From Paludibacter sp. (GTDB taxonomy: Bacteria > Bacteroidota > Bacteroidia > Bacteroidales > Paludibacteraceae): a DNA stretch of 64,000 nt. A model generated the notes under the pieces. It ran no database searches, had not been told where the DNA came from, and saw only the letters and a program-made list of their open reading frames with translations. How positions within the stretch are numbered: position 1 is the first letter of the stretch; each line of letters begins with the position of its first letter. Position numbers and translations under genes: made by a program. Positions 29,538-38,809 of this stretch are shown piece after piece. The stretch spans positions 62,001 through 126,000 of the forward strand of contig JAFLKK010000003.1 in NCBI GenBank assembly GCA_019163375.1, in the 5' to 3' direction.

Positions 29538-31340
29538 TCACTTGTTATTCAAGCTGTTAAAGTATTTTTGCATCACGTGCCATGCCTTCTTTTTCTCTCC
29601 TTTTTCCGAAATCAGACCTTTTCGGTTATACCCGTTCTGCAAAGGGTGCATACGCCCAATAGACCGGTAATCGAACAGAAGCCACGGACAAACTCCGCTA
29701 AGATTGGGTATATTTTTGAACATTTTAATCTGGTCGGTATATATTTTCTCCTGATACTCTTCTGTCCAGGAAGCAGCTTCGTCGGTTGGTCCGTGTTTGC
29801 TGCCGTAGAGGGCTTCACCTCCGAATTCTGAAATAAATACCGGTTTATCAGGAAATGCCGTTTCCCATTTCGTTTCGGTCGGACTGCCTTGCCAAGGGAT
29901 GTACCAGCCAATGTATTCGTTCAGTGCAATAATGTCGGAATATCTGTAAAGCGTATCCCAAACGCTGAACGTATTATTCTTGTAACCCTGATCGTTTATC
30001 ACATGTGTTATCAAGCGGGTAGAATCCAGTGCTTTACATTTTTCAGTCAAGCTGATAAGTTCTTCGGTGCGTTTCGGTGTTCCTGTATAGGTTTCGTTCG
30101 AAAGGCTCCAGACAACCACCGCACAGCGATTTCTGTCCCTGCGAACCATCTCTTTCAACATCGTTTCCAGTTTTAATGGCACGACACTGTCGGCAAACTC
30201 AATATGCTGATAAACCGGAAGTTCGCTCCATACCATCAATCCCATCTTCTCGGCTTGCTTCACCATATATTCGTTGTGCGGATAATGTGCCAGCCGCACC
30301 AGGTTGCAACCGAGCTCTTTCGCTTGATCCAACAGCAGCACTGCATCGTCCTGCGAAATAGCCCGTGCTCTTTTATACGGGTTTTCCTCATGAATATTCA
30401 CTGCTTTGATAAAAATGGGTTTGCCGTTCAGTACAATTTTGCTGCCCTTAACTTCAATATTTCTAAATCCGATCTCATCTTCAATGGTATCTGTCTCACA
30501 TTCTACAACCACTTTGTAAAGCTTTGGGCTATCGGGCGACCAAAGTTTGAATGCCGACGAAAAATTCAGTTTTGCCACACCGCTATTATCCGATTTGGTC
30601 GAATATTTCAACCCTAGCTCAGGAATCCGGACCTTAATGCGTTGCTGCTTGCCTTCTCCGTTGAGTTTTATCCATCCCAGCACCTCTTTGGAGCTTCCTT
30701 TGCGGAGTTGGATGTGATAATCTTCGATGTATGTTGCACCTGTTTCAACCAGATGTACATCGCGGGTTATACCGCCATAATTGAACCAATCGTACCCAAT
30801 TCCGGGAAGTCCGTTTTTCAGACGTTTGTTGTCAACCTTAACGATCAGAGAATTTGCTCCCTCTTTTACATTCGTTGTAATTTCGAATTGGAACGGCGTG
30901 AAACCGCCTTCGTGTACACCAATCTTTTCACCGTTCAGATACACATCAGCCAAATAATTCACCGCCCCGAAATGGACAAAGAGACGTTTGCCAGCCGTTA
31001 CAGTATAGCGAAATTCTTTTTTATACCAGACAGTACCCTCCAGATAGGTCAGTTCGGGCATCTGGGAGTTAAAGTCACCGGGTACTTTTAATTGCGGCCC
31101 GCCTTCAAAGGAATACTCAAAAAAATCAGTTTTCAACGTAGGCTTTTTCTCCAGCCATACCTGTCGCCACTCACCGCCGCCTAGCGGATCAAGAATCACG
31201 TTCCAGTTGCCATTAAGGCTTGTGGCGTTTCTCGACAGAATGTTTATCATTGCCGTTTGGCTTGAAACAGCATTCGCCCCAAGTGCAAAGAAAAGAACCA
31301 ATCTTATCCTTTTAGCAATATTTGTTTTGAAATTATTCAT
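29538..31340 (-). CDS. GH2 glycosidase of the beta-glucuronidase type
   Basis: An exported enzyme of 600 residues, the usual length of single-barrel GH2 beta-glucuronidases. A signal peptide covers about residues 1-28. The sugar-binding domain (about 35-205) has the motif GTVWYKKEF, then an Ig-like domain, then the barrel from about residue 300. The acid/base is Glu416 in WSLSNETYTGTP and the nucleophile is Glu505 in VFISEFGGEAL. Near the C-terminus YNRKGLISEK contains Asn572-Arg-Lys574, the NxK motif that in this family contacts a uronic acid carboxylate. That favours glucuronidase or galacturonidase over galactosidase, although the motif alone is not proof. It is 27 bases downstream of the DUF1349 gene and one base upstream of DUF5916. 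Confidence 0.83.
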   Translation of the reverse strand: MNNFKTNIAKRIRLVLFFALGANAVSSQTAMINILSRNATSLNGNWNVILDPLGGGEWRQVWLEKKPTLKTDFFEYSFEGGPQLKVPGDFNSQMPELTYLEGTVWYKKEFRYTVTAGKRLFVHFGAVNYLADVYLNGEKIGVHEGGFTPFQFEITTNVKEGANSLIVKVDNKRLKNGLPGIGYDWFNYGGITRDVHLVETGATYIEDYHIQLRKGSSKEVLGWIKLNGEGKQQRIKVRIPELGLKYSTKSDNSGVAKLNFSSAFKLWSPDSPKLYKVVVECETDTIEDEIGFRNIEVKGSKIVLNGKPIFIKAVNIHEENPYKRARAISQDDAVLLLDQAKELGCNLVRLAHYPHNEYMVKQAEKMGLMVWSELPVYQHIEFADSVVPLKLETMLKEMVRRDRNRCAVVVWSLSNETYTGTPKRTEELISLTEKCKALDSTRLITHVINDQGYKNNTFSVWDTLYRYSDIIALNEYIGWYIPWQGSPTETKWETAFPDKPVFISEFGGEALYGSKHGPTDEAASWTEEYQEKIYTDQIKMFKNIPNLSGVCPWLLFDYRSIGRMHPLQNGYNRKGLISEKGEKKKAWHVMQKYFNSLNNK

Positions 31341-31367
31341 TTATCAGATGTATCCTTTGTTATTATA

Positions 31368-32093
31368 TCACCTTAAGTATCTCATGTTGTTTGTTGAGAC
31401 TCTCGAATATTTTATTTCAGAAAATTCAGCAGAAAAACTATTTTTCATATAAGCGTGTACTGCAAATCCGATCATCAGTTTATCATCTGCCGTATCAAGC
31501 CTGAAATGCCTTATCAACTCCCAGTTTTTATTGTCTTTTGAACAATGAAAAGAGTATTCATTACCTCTCTTGGCCAATGCGAGATAGACAAAGCCGCCAC
31601 TTACTGTCATCGAATTGCAATCATCGGAATATTTTCTTGTAACCACTGAGACTACGGTCGCTTTTGATTCCGCGGAATTTTCATAACATAGCTTTGCCCA
31701 CAGATCTTTATCCTGATATACGACTAATGCAGCCACATCATATACCTGCTTCAACGTACCGCTTACTTTTGCACTGAACACAAAGTTACTACTATCAGGG
31801 TGAAACAACAGCATTGGGGCATTTTGAACATTAGACCAACTATCTGGGTTGTTAAAAAGGTTTGTTTCGCCGTTTGCAATGATTTTTATTACCGAGTCCC
31901 CTTTCATTTCCACTTTTTGCGGATCATTGTAAGACTTTAGTGCAAATGGAATCGTTTTCAATTTATACGTCTTCACCGGCCCATTATCTTGCGCCAAGGC
32001 GTTTATAGAAAAAAATGCTGTAAACAAAAAAGCCCCAATCTTCATCAACAGCTTCATATTATTCATGCGTTTCATTTCAAATGTTCTGTTCAT
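31368..32093 (-). CDS. DUF1349 secreted beta-sandwich protein
   Basis: The protein has 241 residues or slightly fewer: three in-frame ATGs within the first 13 codons (32093, 32075, 32057) are possible starts, and the last gives the best signal peptide (MKLLMKIGAFLFTAFFSINALAQ). The rest fits the DUF1349 concanavalin-like fold, with DVAALVVYQDKDLWAKLCYE and the terminal EFSEIKY segment. DUF1349 proteins are lectin-like and have no proven catalytic role, so carbohydrate binding is a reasonable inference. It sits 46 bases downstream of GH3 and 27 upstream of GH2, clearly inside the operon. Confidence 0.75.
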   Translation of the reverse strand: MNRTFEMKRMNNMKLLMKIGAFLFTAFFSINALAQDNGPVKTYKLKTIPFALKSYNDPQKVEMKGDSVIKIIANGETNLFNNPDSWSNVQNAPMLLFHPDSSNFVFSAKVSGTLKQVYDVAALVVYQDKDLWAKLCYENSAESKATVVSVVTRKYSDDCNSMTVSGGFVYLALAKRGNEYSFHCSKDNKNWELIRHFRLDTADDKLMIGFAVHAYMKNSFSAEFSEIKYSRVSTNNMRYLR

Positions 32094-32139
32094 AACTTAA
32101 ATTTTTAGTTTTGGGTCACCACCTTTTATTCAAAATTAC

Positions 32140-34734
32140 TTATCTGATTAATACTTTAGTCACTTTCAGATGCTTGCTATCGGAACTATTCCCGTAATAA
32201 ACCTCATATTCGCCGGGAGTAACCATCATTTTACGCTGGCTCCAATCGAAAAATTCAAATGAAGAAGAATTCAGGTCGATGGCAACTTGCAGCGTTTTGC
32301 CGGCTCCAATTTCCACACGTTTATATCCCCGTAAGGTTTTTAAAGGGCCATCAATGTCGTTTACTTTGCGGATATATACCTGCACAACTTCATTACCGGT
32401 ACGTTTTCCGGTATTTGAAACCGGCACAGTCAATTGAATGCTCTCATTTGGATTGATGATGTTTTTGCTTAATTTGGCGTCTCCAATTTTGAAAGTTGTA
32501 TAACTTAATCCGTATCCAAAAGGAAACAGCGCATCGTCCATAAACCGATATGTCCTGCCTTTCATCGAATAATCTTCAATATCGCCCAATTTTTCTGAGT
32601 TTTTGTAGAATGTAACCGGTAGTTTTCCCGAAGGGTTGTAATCGCCGAAAAGCACATCAGCCACAGCCTGACCACCCGATTGGCCACCGTACCAAGCCTG
32701 AAGAATGGCCTCGCAACTTGTGGTTTCGGGTGTTAATGCCATAGCTGCCCCTGAGCAATTGACGAAAACTATTTTTTTACCTGCTTTTTTCAACGATTGT
32801 AAGCATTTGCGTTGTGATTCGGGAAGTTCGATATTGGTTCTGTCGCCTCCTTTAAAACCGTGGAACTCTATCGGCATTTCCTCGCCTTCTAATTTTGGCG
32901 AAATTCCACCTACAAAAATCACTTCATCTATTCCTTTCAGTTTGTTTATCAATTTACCGAAATCAACGGGAATCTCCCTGCCAATATTTAATTTAAGGTT
33001 TGCATCCATCCCATCGTAAATGGCTACATACTTAACCTCAATTTTGTAGTCTTTTCCTTTTTCAACCTTAAACGGAACCCTGATGGGTGCTACTTGCCAT
33101 ATTTCTTTTGCAAACAAAGTATCGTTGTTTACAAGTATAGCACATTTTCCGCCATACTCCAATCTCAACACTATTTCCTCCGATTCGTCAGCACGGTAAA
33201 CTGCTTCGTACTTTCCGGAAAAATTTTTCAGATTTACCCCACGGCTAAATTGGTTTTGACCGGCAGTGGTCAATTGTATAGGACTCACCATTTGCTCACG
33301 TGCCACAGCATCTCCCTTAAACTCTTTGTTGTTCCAATAAGTAGCCTTCATTCCCGCTTTTCCATCAAAGGAGCAATTATCGAAAAGGGGTTGGGTAATC
33401 ATGTCTTCGATCAGGTCGCAACCTTTATCGTAAAATAGAGCATTTGCAGGAAGTTTTGATTTTATACCCTCCAAAACGGTAGTGGTACTCGATGGAAAAC
33501 CGTTGTAATTGCCCCACAACATAGGTTCGTCATCGGCATTTGGTCCTATAACAGCTATTTTTTTTGCCGATTTTGATAATGGGAGGATATTGTTTTTATT
33601 TTGAAGCAGAGTCATAGACTCCTGAGCCATTTTAAGAGCCAATGCTTTATGTTCTTTCGAATCAACAACAGACATAGGGATTTTTGACCATGACACCAAC
33701 GAATCGTTGTCCATTTCGCCTAAGTCGAAACGACCCACTAAAACTCGCTCCAAACGTTCATTTATCTCCTTTTCATTGATCAATCCTTTGTCAACAGCCT
33801 GAGGCAATTTAGTGTACGCGTAACCCCAACCACACTCTACATCGGTACCCGACAGAACAGCTTTTGCAGCCGCGTGCACTTCATTCGACGAAACTTTGTG
33901 ACTGCTATGAAAATCGGCAATGGCGCCACAATCCGAAACAACAAGGTATTTGAAACCCCATTCATCGCGAAGAATCTTTTGCAACAAGCGTGTGCTACCG
34001 CAACATGGCTCATCGTCCAAACGTTGATAGGCACACATCACCTCGCGCACATCGGCCTGTTGAACCAACGCTTTGAAAGCTGGTAAGTAAGTTTCCCACA
34101 AATCACGCGGGTTCACATTGTTCAGGTTCAGTGTATGTCTGCTCCACTCGGGACCGGAGTGTACGGCAAAATGTTTGGCACATGCCAATAGTTTTTTGTA
34201 TCGGGAATTGGTAGGCCCCTGAAGTCCATTTACTACAGAAATACCAATGCGGGTGGTAAGGTAGGGATCCTCGCCATAAGTTTCCTGTCCACGTCCCCAA
34301 CGCGGATCACGGAATATGTTTATGTTTGGTGTCCAAACAGACAAGCTCACAAATTTGCTGTTTTCCTGACCGTTTCTACCGGCCTCATGGTATTTAGCGC
34401 GAAACTCATCGGAAACAGCGTTGAAAACATCGTAAACCAACTTATCGTCAAATGAAGCGGCAATGCCAATGGATTGGGGGAAAACAGAAACGTTACTGCC
34501 ATATCGGATGCCGTGCAACCCTTCGCTCCACCAGTTGAATTTCTTAATCCCCAGACGCGGTATTGCTTCCGACTCATCGCACATAAGGGCGGATTTTTCA
34601 GCGATTGTCAACCGGGTAATTAAATCTTTAGCACGTTTTTCGGAACTAAGTTCGGATTTTTGGAAAGGATATTGTTGTGCCAAGGTTGCTACGGTAATTA
34701 ACAATAGCATGACAACCGATACCGATTTTTTCAT
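32140..34734 (-). CDS. GH3 beta-xylosidase / beta-glucosidase with PA14 insert
   Basis: An exported enzyme of 864 residues with signal MKKSVSVVMLLLITVATLAQ. The N-terminal GH3 barrel contains NWWSEGLHGI (67-76) and the nucleophile Asp268 in VVSDCGAIADF, a form common in the beta-xylosidase branch. A PA14 domain (about 450-590, KAGMKATYWNNKEFKGD) is inserted in the second domain. An FnIII-like domain closes the protein (from about 745). The same layout occurs in bifunctional xylosidase/arabinofuranosidases and in beta-glucosidases. In this locus it would act on trimmed xyloglucan oligosaccharides or on xylosyl side chains. It is the first gene of the long operon; a candidate promoter is about 80 bases upstream. 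Confidence 0.87.
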   Translation of the reverse strand: MKKSVSVVMLLLITVATLAQQYPFQKSELSSEKRAKDLITRLTIAEKSALMCDESEAIPRLGIKKFNWWSEGLHGIRYGSNVSVFPQSIGIAASFDDKLVYDVFNAVSDEFRAKYHEAGRNGQENSKFVSLSVWTPNINIFRDPRWGRGQETYGEDPYLTTRIGISVVNGLQGPTNSRYKKLLACAKHFAVHSGPEWSRHTLNLNNVNPRDLWETYLPAFKALVQQADVREVMCAYQRLDDEPCCGSTRLLQKILRDEWGFKYLVVSDCGAIADFHSSHKVSSNEVHAAAKAVLSGTDVECGWGYAYTKLPQAVDKGLINEKEINERLERVLVGRFDLGEMDNDSLVSWSKIPMSVVDSKEHKALALKMAQESMTLLQNKNNILPLSKSAKKIAVIGPNADDEPMLWGNYNGFPSSTTTVLEGIKSKLPANALFYDKGCDLIEDMITQPLFDNCSFDGKAGMKATYWNNKEFKGDAVAREQMVSPIQLTTAGQNQFSRGVNLKNFSGKYEAVYRADESEEIVLRLEYGGKCAILVNNDTLFAKEIWQVAPIRVPFKVEKGKDYKIEVKYVAIYDGMDANLKLNIGREIPVDFGKLINKLKGIDEVIFVGGISPKLEGEEMPIEFHGFKGGDRTNIELPESQRKCLQSLKKAGKKIVFVNCSGAAMALTPETTSCEAILQAWYGGQSGGQAVADVLFGDYNPSGKLPVTFYKNSEKLGDIEDYSMKGRTYRFMDDALFPFGYGLSYTTFKIGDAKLSKNIINPNESIQLTVPVSNTGKRTGNEVVQVYIRKVNDIDGPLKTLRGYKRVEIGAGKTLQVAIDLNSSSFEFFDWSQRKMMVTPGEYEVYYGNSSDSKHLKVTKVLIR

Positions 34735-34816
34735 TTGTGTTTGTGTTATTTTTTTGTATTAAATTTTAGGGTTTCAATAAAAAAGAACTGAAATTGTTTG
34801 GTTCTGACATCGCGTT

Positions 34817-34844
34817 CAAACCTAAATTCAAATTCTTTCACAAA
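34817..34844 (-). promoter_or_regulatory. Candidate promoter for the GH3 operon
   Basis: On the minus strand TTTG (34844-34841) is followed after 16 bases by TAGGTTTG (34824-34817), close to the Bacteroidota -33/-7 pair TTTG...TAnnTTTG although the spacing is a little short. It would give a leader of about 75 bases before the GH3 start. Confidence 0.3.
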
Positions 34845-35115
34845 ATAACGAAATAAATTTCTAAATCAATGGTCTTTATGTATCCTAAATACTGCTGGAA
34901 TGTTATCTAAGCGAGTCAGAAGTAGAGGTTTCACAATTTTGGGAATTAGGAGTTGAATAGTGTCGTCAATTTCTCCGTGAAGTGGAAAAGTCTGAATAAC
35001 CATTCCTATGTCTTGCATCTGATGCAAAGTCAGCGAGTGGAGAATTGAAAATCGGCTTAGCCACATCTTTTTGGGGTAGTGGGGTAGAAATCTGTTTCCC
35101 TATACTAACGCAGCA

Positions 35116-35283
35116 ATTTGGTGCATTCACGCACCGTTTTACTGCGTTCACGCACCGATTCACTGCGATGTTTAACCAATGAGCTGCGTTCACGCACCGA
35201 TTTGCTGCGGTGTTTAACCAATGAGCCGCGATGACGCACCGTTTTACTGCGTTCACGCACCGAATAGCTGCGTTGACGCACCG
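35116..35283. repeat. Tandem array of eight 21-bp units
   Basis: Eight contiguous units of exactly 21 bases begin at 35116, 35137, 35158, 35179, 35200, 35221, 35242 and 35263. The core is CTGCG followed by TTCACGCACCG in six units, and by a TTTAACCA ending in units three and five. Two units (35137 and 35242) are identical. The TGCGTTCACGCA part is nearly self-complementary. There are no spacers, so it is not a CRISPR. Because the unit is a multiple of three, it leaves long open frames on the minus strand. Confidence 0.92.
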
Positions 35284-35465
35284 TTTGACCCTGAATCAGC
35301 ACCTCATCTGCCGATTCGACAGGAGATGTACTGATTTGTCAGGATTGAAACTCACCACCCTTTTGCTTTACCATGTTTGATAATATCGTTTCCATCAGCT
35401 GCCGGACAAAAACGCTCAACAACAAATCCTGGGTTTTGTAGGACAATAACTCTTACTATAAAAAA

Positions 35466-35492
35466 CTCCTACTTCACTGGGTGGAGTAGGAG
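35466..35492 (-). terminator. Hairpin terminator after GH5
   Basis: A 12-bp stem with one mismatch (CTCCTACTTCAC / GTGGAGTAGGAG) and a 3-base loop. On the minus strand it is followed by TTTTTTATAG. It lies 170 bases after the GH5 stop. Confidence 0.75.
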
Positions 35493-35661
35493 CTTTAATT
35501 TTTATCACACGATAATCGGAAAATCGTAATATTGATAGCGGTACTTTTTAATACTGCATCAAAACATTATTCTGTTTTGATGCAGATATTATTATTTGTT
35601 ACCGGCAATGTTGACATCAAACAAGTATTTCATTTTACTTCTTTGATAGCCCTTCTTATTT

Positions 35662-37179
35662 TTAATATCCGGCTCCGGCACGCAGAGAATCTAAATCACG
35701 TTGATCGCCGATTGTTTCTTTTCCTCTGTCAATTATACCTGCCCACAAAAACGTTGATACTTTATTCTCACGAGCCTTTTGTGCTATAACTCTGAAGAAA
35801 TGCGCTTTTGATCTTAAAGACAATATAGAGTCTGCTGGATGTCCCAAAAGCTGAGGATGATAAACATTAACTTTAAGGACGTCATCCCATTCTGTATAAG
35901 GAGCAGCATGATTCTCTGCACCAAATTCACCTATAAAAACAGGAATGCCTTTATCCACATAATTTTTCTTAGCCCATTGCATGCTTTTTTCTACATAGTC
36001 TTCTTCTGATCCAGCTACTGAATTATGTAAGGGGTCGGTGGTGGAATGGAAGTTTGCACCCCAATAACGCCACTCTTTGGCATAACTGGCGTCACCACCT
36101 TTTAGTATACAAAAATTAACAGGAGCGTACCAGTGAAATTCGAGCATCAATTTATCTGGAACTTTATCGACAGGCATACCGGGTATTCCGCCTGGAGCAA
36201 AATAATTCATCAAATCAAGCGATGTGCTTGGTGCTTGAAGCACTAATGTACGGTATGCATTTTTACCTCCGGTAGAACGAACTGCATCGATAAATATTTG
36301 GTGACAATCGTGTAAAACAGTAGCTGTTGGTAAATCATTGGCAACCGGTTCGTTGTAACTTGCAAACATTACATGCTCATCAAAATCACGCAGTTTGGTA
36401 GCCACCTGCTCCCATATAGCTTTGTGGATAGCTTTTGCACTATCTAATTTTGCACCGGTCAGGTGAAAATCATCATTACCATCATGGTGGCGGTTTATCT
36501 CCACATACATACCATCATTCACACAATACTGAACCACTTCTTTTATCCTGTTTAACCATGTAGCATCTATTTCGCCTGTTGTTTTGTTCATGTGTCCTTG
36601 TGCCCAGTAACCACAAGGAATTCTTATTGCATTAAACCCGGCTCCTTTAAGCACATGAATCAGATTTTGTGTTATCAAAGGATTGCCCCAACCGGTTTCT
36701 CCACCCGGCACTTCCATGGTGTTCCAAATATTTATCCCCATCTTGATGTTTGCATTTAGCTGCATTGCGGTACTTCCCATGCCTGTAGCATCGGGTGCAA
36801 TTGGCGAGGTATTGTACGATGCAAATATTATCGGAGCTTGATGAGCCGTTACTCGTCTGGCTTGACCATTCTCTGAGATAACATTTAAAAGCACTGAACG
36901 GCTAACACCTGATGAATTAGCTATTGCAGTTAAATTGATAGTGTCATTGCCTGCAATGCCTGATGTCCGGCTTAATTTCAGCCATTTAAAACCTGTTGTA
37001 TCAACGCTCCATGCACCATTGCATGTAAATGTCAGTACTACTGATCCACCTTCCGACGGTATGTCCTTGGTCATATTTTCAAGCGTAAGTTGCGGTTCCA
37101 GCGTAGTAGTATCACATGAAACAACCACAAAGCCTGCAATAAGCAACACTAAAACTATAATAAAATTATTTCGTTTCAT
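35662..37179 (-). CDS. Surface lipoprotein endo-glucanase: BACON domain plus GH5
   Basis: The protein has 505 residues with a lipobox (LLIAGFVVVSC, lipid-bound Cys22), so it is anchored in the membrane and probably surface exposed. Residues about 30-115 form a BACON domain. The GH5 barrel follows, with acid/base Glu277 in FASYNEPVA and nucleophile Glu418 in VFIGEFGAEN; KMGINIWNTMEVPGGETGWGNP (146-167) aligns with the subfamily 4 'GWNLGNT...WGNP' region but lacks its first Gly-Trp. BACON-GH5 lipoproteins are the vanguard endo-xyloglucanases of the Bacteroides ovatus xyloglucan locus, so backbone cleavage at the cell surface is the likely job. It follows the SusC-SusD-SGBP genes but is flanked by terminators on both sides, so it may also be transcribed on its own. 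Confidence 0.9.
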   Translation of the reverse strand: MKRNNFIIVLVLLIAGFVVVSCDTTTLEPQLTLENMTKDIPSEGGSVVLTFTCNGAWSVDTTGFKWLKLSRTSGIAGNDTINLTAIANSSGVSRSVLLNVISENGQARRVTAHQAPIIFASYNTSPIAPDATGMGSTAMQLNANIKMGINIWNTMEVPGGETGWGNPLITQNLIHVLKGAGFNAIRIPCGYWAQGHMNKTTGEIDATWLNRIKEVVQYCVNDGMYVEINRHHDGNDDFHLTGAKLDSAKAIHKAIWEQVATKLRDFDEHVMFASYNEPVANDLPTATVLHDCHQIFIDAVRSTGGKNAYRTLVLQAPSTSLDLMNYFAPGGIPGMPVDKVPDKLMLEFHWYAPVNFCILKGGDASYAKEWRYWGANFHSTTDPLHNSVAGSEEDYVEKSMQWAKKNYVDKGIPVFIGEFGAENHAAPYTEWDDVLKVNVYHPQLLGHPADSILSLRSKAHFFRVIAQKARENKVSTFLWAGIIDRGKETIGDQRDLDSLRAGAGY

Positions 37180-37223
37180 TCTGTTTGTTTATTTTATTTA
37201 TAAAAAATATTATTGTTGGATTT

Positions 37224-37269
37224 AAAACTTGTGGAATGCTCTAGTTTTTGTAGAACACCCACAAGTTTT
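37224..37269 (-). terminator. Hairpin terminator after the IPT lipoprotein gene
   Basis: An 11-bp perfect stem (AAAACTTGTGG / CCACAAGTTTT) encloses a 24-base loop that contains a smaller pairing segment. It begins 11 bases after the stop codon and has T-rich flanks. Confidence 0.6.
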
Positions 37270-37279
37270 TCCATATCTA

Positions 37280-38794
37280 TTATTTTATTTTCACAACTCT
37301 GAAATTATCAAATCCTCCGTAAAATCCGGTAGTTGTAACTGACGTGCCATAATTAGTTATAGACACATTACAACCGGCTTTTCCTGTAGATCCCACCAAA
37401 TCAGTTAGTTTTGCTATAGAAACACCTCTGCCTTCACCAAGTTTAGCATCTTTGTCACGGAACTCAGTTAAAGGAATGGTTACAGTTCTCCAACCTTTTG
37501 TGGAATAAGCTGCCGTACTAGTTGAGGTGATTTGCCAAGGTTCGAGCCGAGCTACATAAGAACCGGTGAATCCTGATTTGATAGTAATAGCACCACCGTT
37601 CCAAGGTTTTGGAATATTAATTTCAAATTTAAAAGCCCAATTACTAACCGCATCATTTAGATTGTCAGTAGGTATCCACTGTCCGTCGCCTATAGGTATT
37701 TGTTTATTACTTTTACCCGCAGCTAATGGGTCGTCTTTAATCGACATGAACATTCCGTTGTTACCTGTCATTTCAGGACAATCTGTTATCCATCCACCGT
37801 TGCTTACAACCGAGAGATTGGCACCACCCCACCATGACCAACCGAAAGGTCCACTCCATTCCATATTAGCTAACACACCGTTAGAGCCAGATGTATCATT
37901 TACTTTGTACACTGTAGAAGTTGCACCAAACGCCGTTGTAACTGACACGATACCACTTTGCGGTGATGCAGGCAAAACGAAGCCAAGAGAATTACCTTTG
38001 CCGGATAATTTGTAGTCAGAAATTTCCGTACCGCCAAATAAAAATGTTTGGATACTCTTAAGGTATGTTCCATACACATAAACCGAATCTCCGGCACTGG
38101 CATTTTCGTTAGAAATGGCGGTAATGGTTGGCAATGCAAGTATTTGAAGATTAGTTGTACCAGTCTTTGTTGTTACTACTACTTGTCCGGATGTAGGTGC
38201 AGGTGATGGCATTTTAAAACCAAGAGCAGTTCCGGTAAGATTTGGTTTAAACGACGTGATTGGCGTTCCTCCATACGAGAAGCTTTGAACTAAGACCAGG
38301 TTATTACCATAAATGTAAACCGAATCACCCGGATTGGCAAATACATCGGATATAGCAACAATAGCTGGTTTCGCAGGTCCTAATTTAAACGAAAACGTTG
38401 TTGAACCTGTAGTTGTCTCATACTCTAAAGTATAGAGCTTCGTAGTATCAATTGTGGAATATACGATGTCAGGTATTGTCACAACAGCACTGTTCGGAGC
38501 CAATAGAGCACTATTGAATTTAGAAGCTACGCCATTGAATTTTATACTCAACGCATTTTGAAGGTTTTGCCCAATAATAGCTACATATTTGCCTGTTCTT
38601 CCTAACCAAAGAGTATCAGTTGCAGGATTACCAACACTCATAAGAGTATCAAGAGGTGATGCATTATACATTCTTACGCTTGTAATTACCGGTGAAGTTA
38701 TTTCCTCACTTTTACAAGATGCAAACAGTATGCATATCGCAGTCAAGCAAATCATTAGTGATAAATGAATGTGTTTGTTTAATATTTTTTTCAT
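37280..38794 (-). CDS. IPT/TIG-domain surface glycan-binding lipoprotein (SGBP-B like)
   Basis: The protein has 504 residues with a lipobox (CILFASCKSEE, Cys27). Three Ig-like IPT/TIG repeats span about residues 35-310, each with the pattern 'GDSVYIYGNNL' or 'GDSVYVYGTYL'. The C-terminal 190 residues (MEWSGPFGWSWWGGANLSVVSNGGW..., ending TGFYGGFDNFRVVKIK) are rich in exposed aromatics and resemble the xyloglucan-binding domain of SGBP-B. It would capture xyloglucan at the surface and hand it to the adjoining SusC/SusD. It is 15 bases after the SusD stop and is the last gene of that transcript. No enzymatic residues are expected. Confidence 0.85.
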   Translation of the reverse strand: MKKILNKHIHLSLMICLTAICILFASCKSEEITSPVITSVRMYNASPLDTLMSVGNPATDTLWLGRTGKYVAIIGQNLQNALSIKFNGVASKFNSALLAPNSAVVTIPDIVYSTIDTTKLYTLEYETTTGSTTFSFKLGPAKPAIVAISDVFANPGDSVYIYGNNLVLVQSFSYGGTPITSFKPNLTGTALGFKMPSPAPTSGQVVVTTKTGTTNLQILALPTITAISNENASAGDSVYVYGTYLKSIQTFLFGGTEISDYKLSGKGNSLGFVLPASPQSGIVSVTTAFGATSTVYKVNDTSGSNGVLANMEWSGPFGWSWWGGANLSVVSNGGWITDCPEMTGNNGMFMSIKDDPLAAGKSNKQIPIGDGQWIPTDNLNDAVSNWAFKFEINIPKPWNGGAITIKSGFTGSYVARLEPWQITSTSTAAYSTKGWRTVTIPLTEFRDKDAKLGEGRGVSIAKLTDLVGSTGKAGCNVSITNYGTSVTTTGFYGGFDNFRVVKIK

Positions 38795-38809
38795 GATTGT
38801 AGATTTTAT

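Larger units (their letters stand above)
34735..35661. other. 927-base gap between GH5 and GH3
   Basis: No convincing gene is seen. It holds, from right to left, the GH5 terminator (35466-35492), a tandem repeat array (35116-35283), and the candidate GH3 promoter (34817-34844). Short frames in the gap are discussed among the rejected items. Confidence 0.6.

Noticed and set aside
34866-35066. Open frame of 66 codons on the minus strand left of the 21-bp array
   Set aside because: No recognisable family, overlap with a competing frame, and no leader features. It is possible as a small gene but not supported.
35116-35283. CRISPR array
   Set aside because: The units are directly adjacent without variable spacers, and no cas genes are near.
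35105-35302. Open frame of 65 codons on the minus strand through the 21-bp array, encoding an Arg/Ser-rich heptad repeat
   Set aside because: The frame is open only because the repeat unit is a multiple of three. A second frame in the same DNA is equally open (34966-35256), and there is no recognisable leader or partner.
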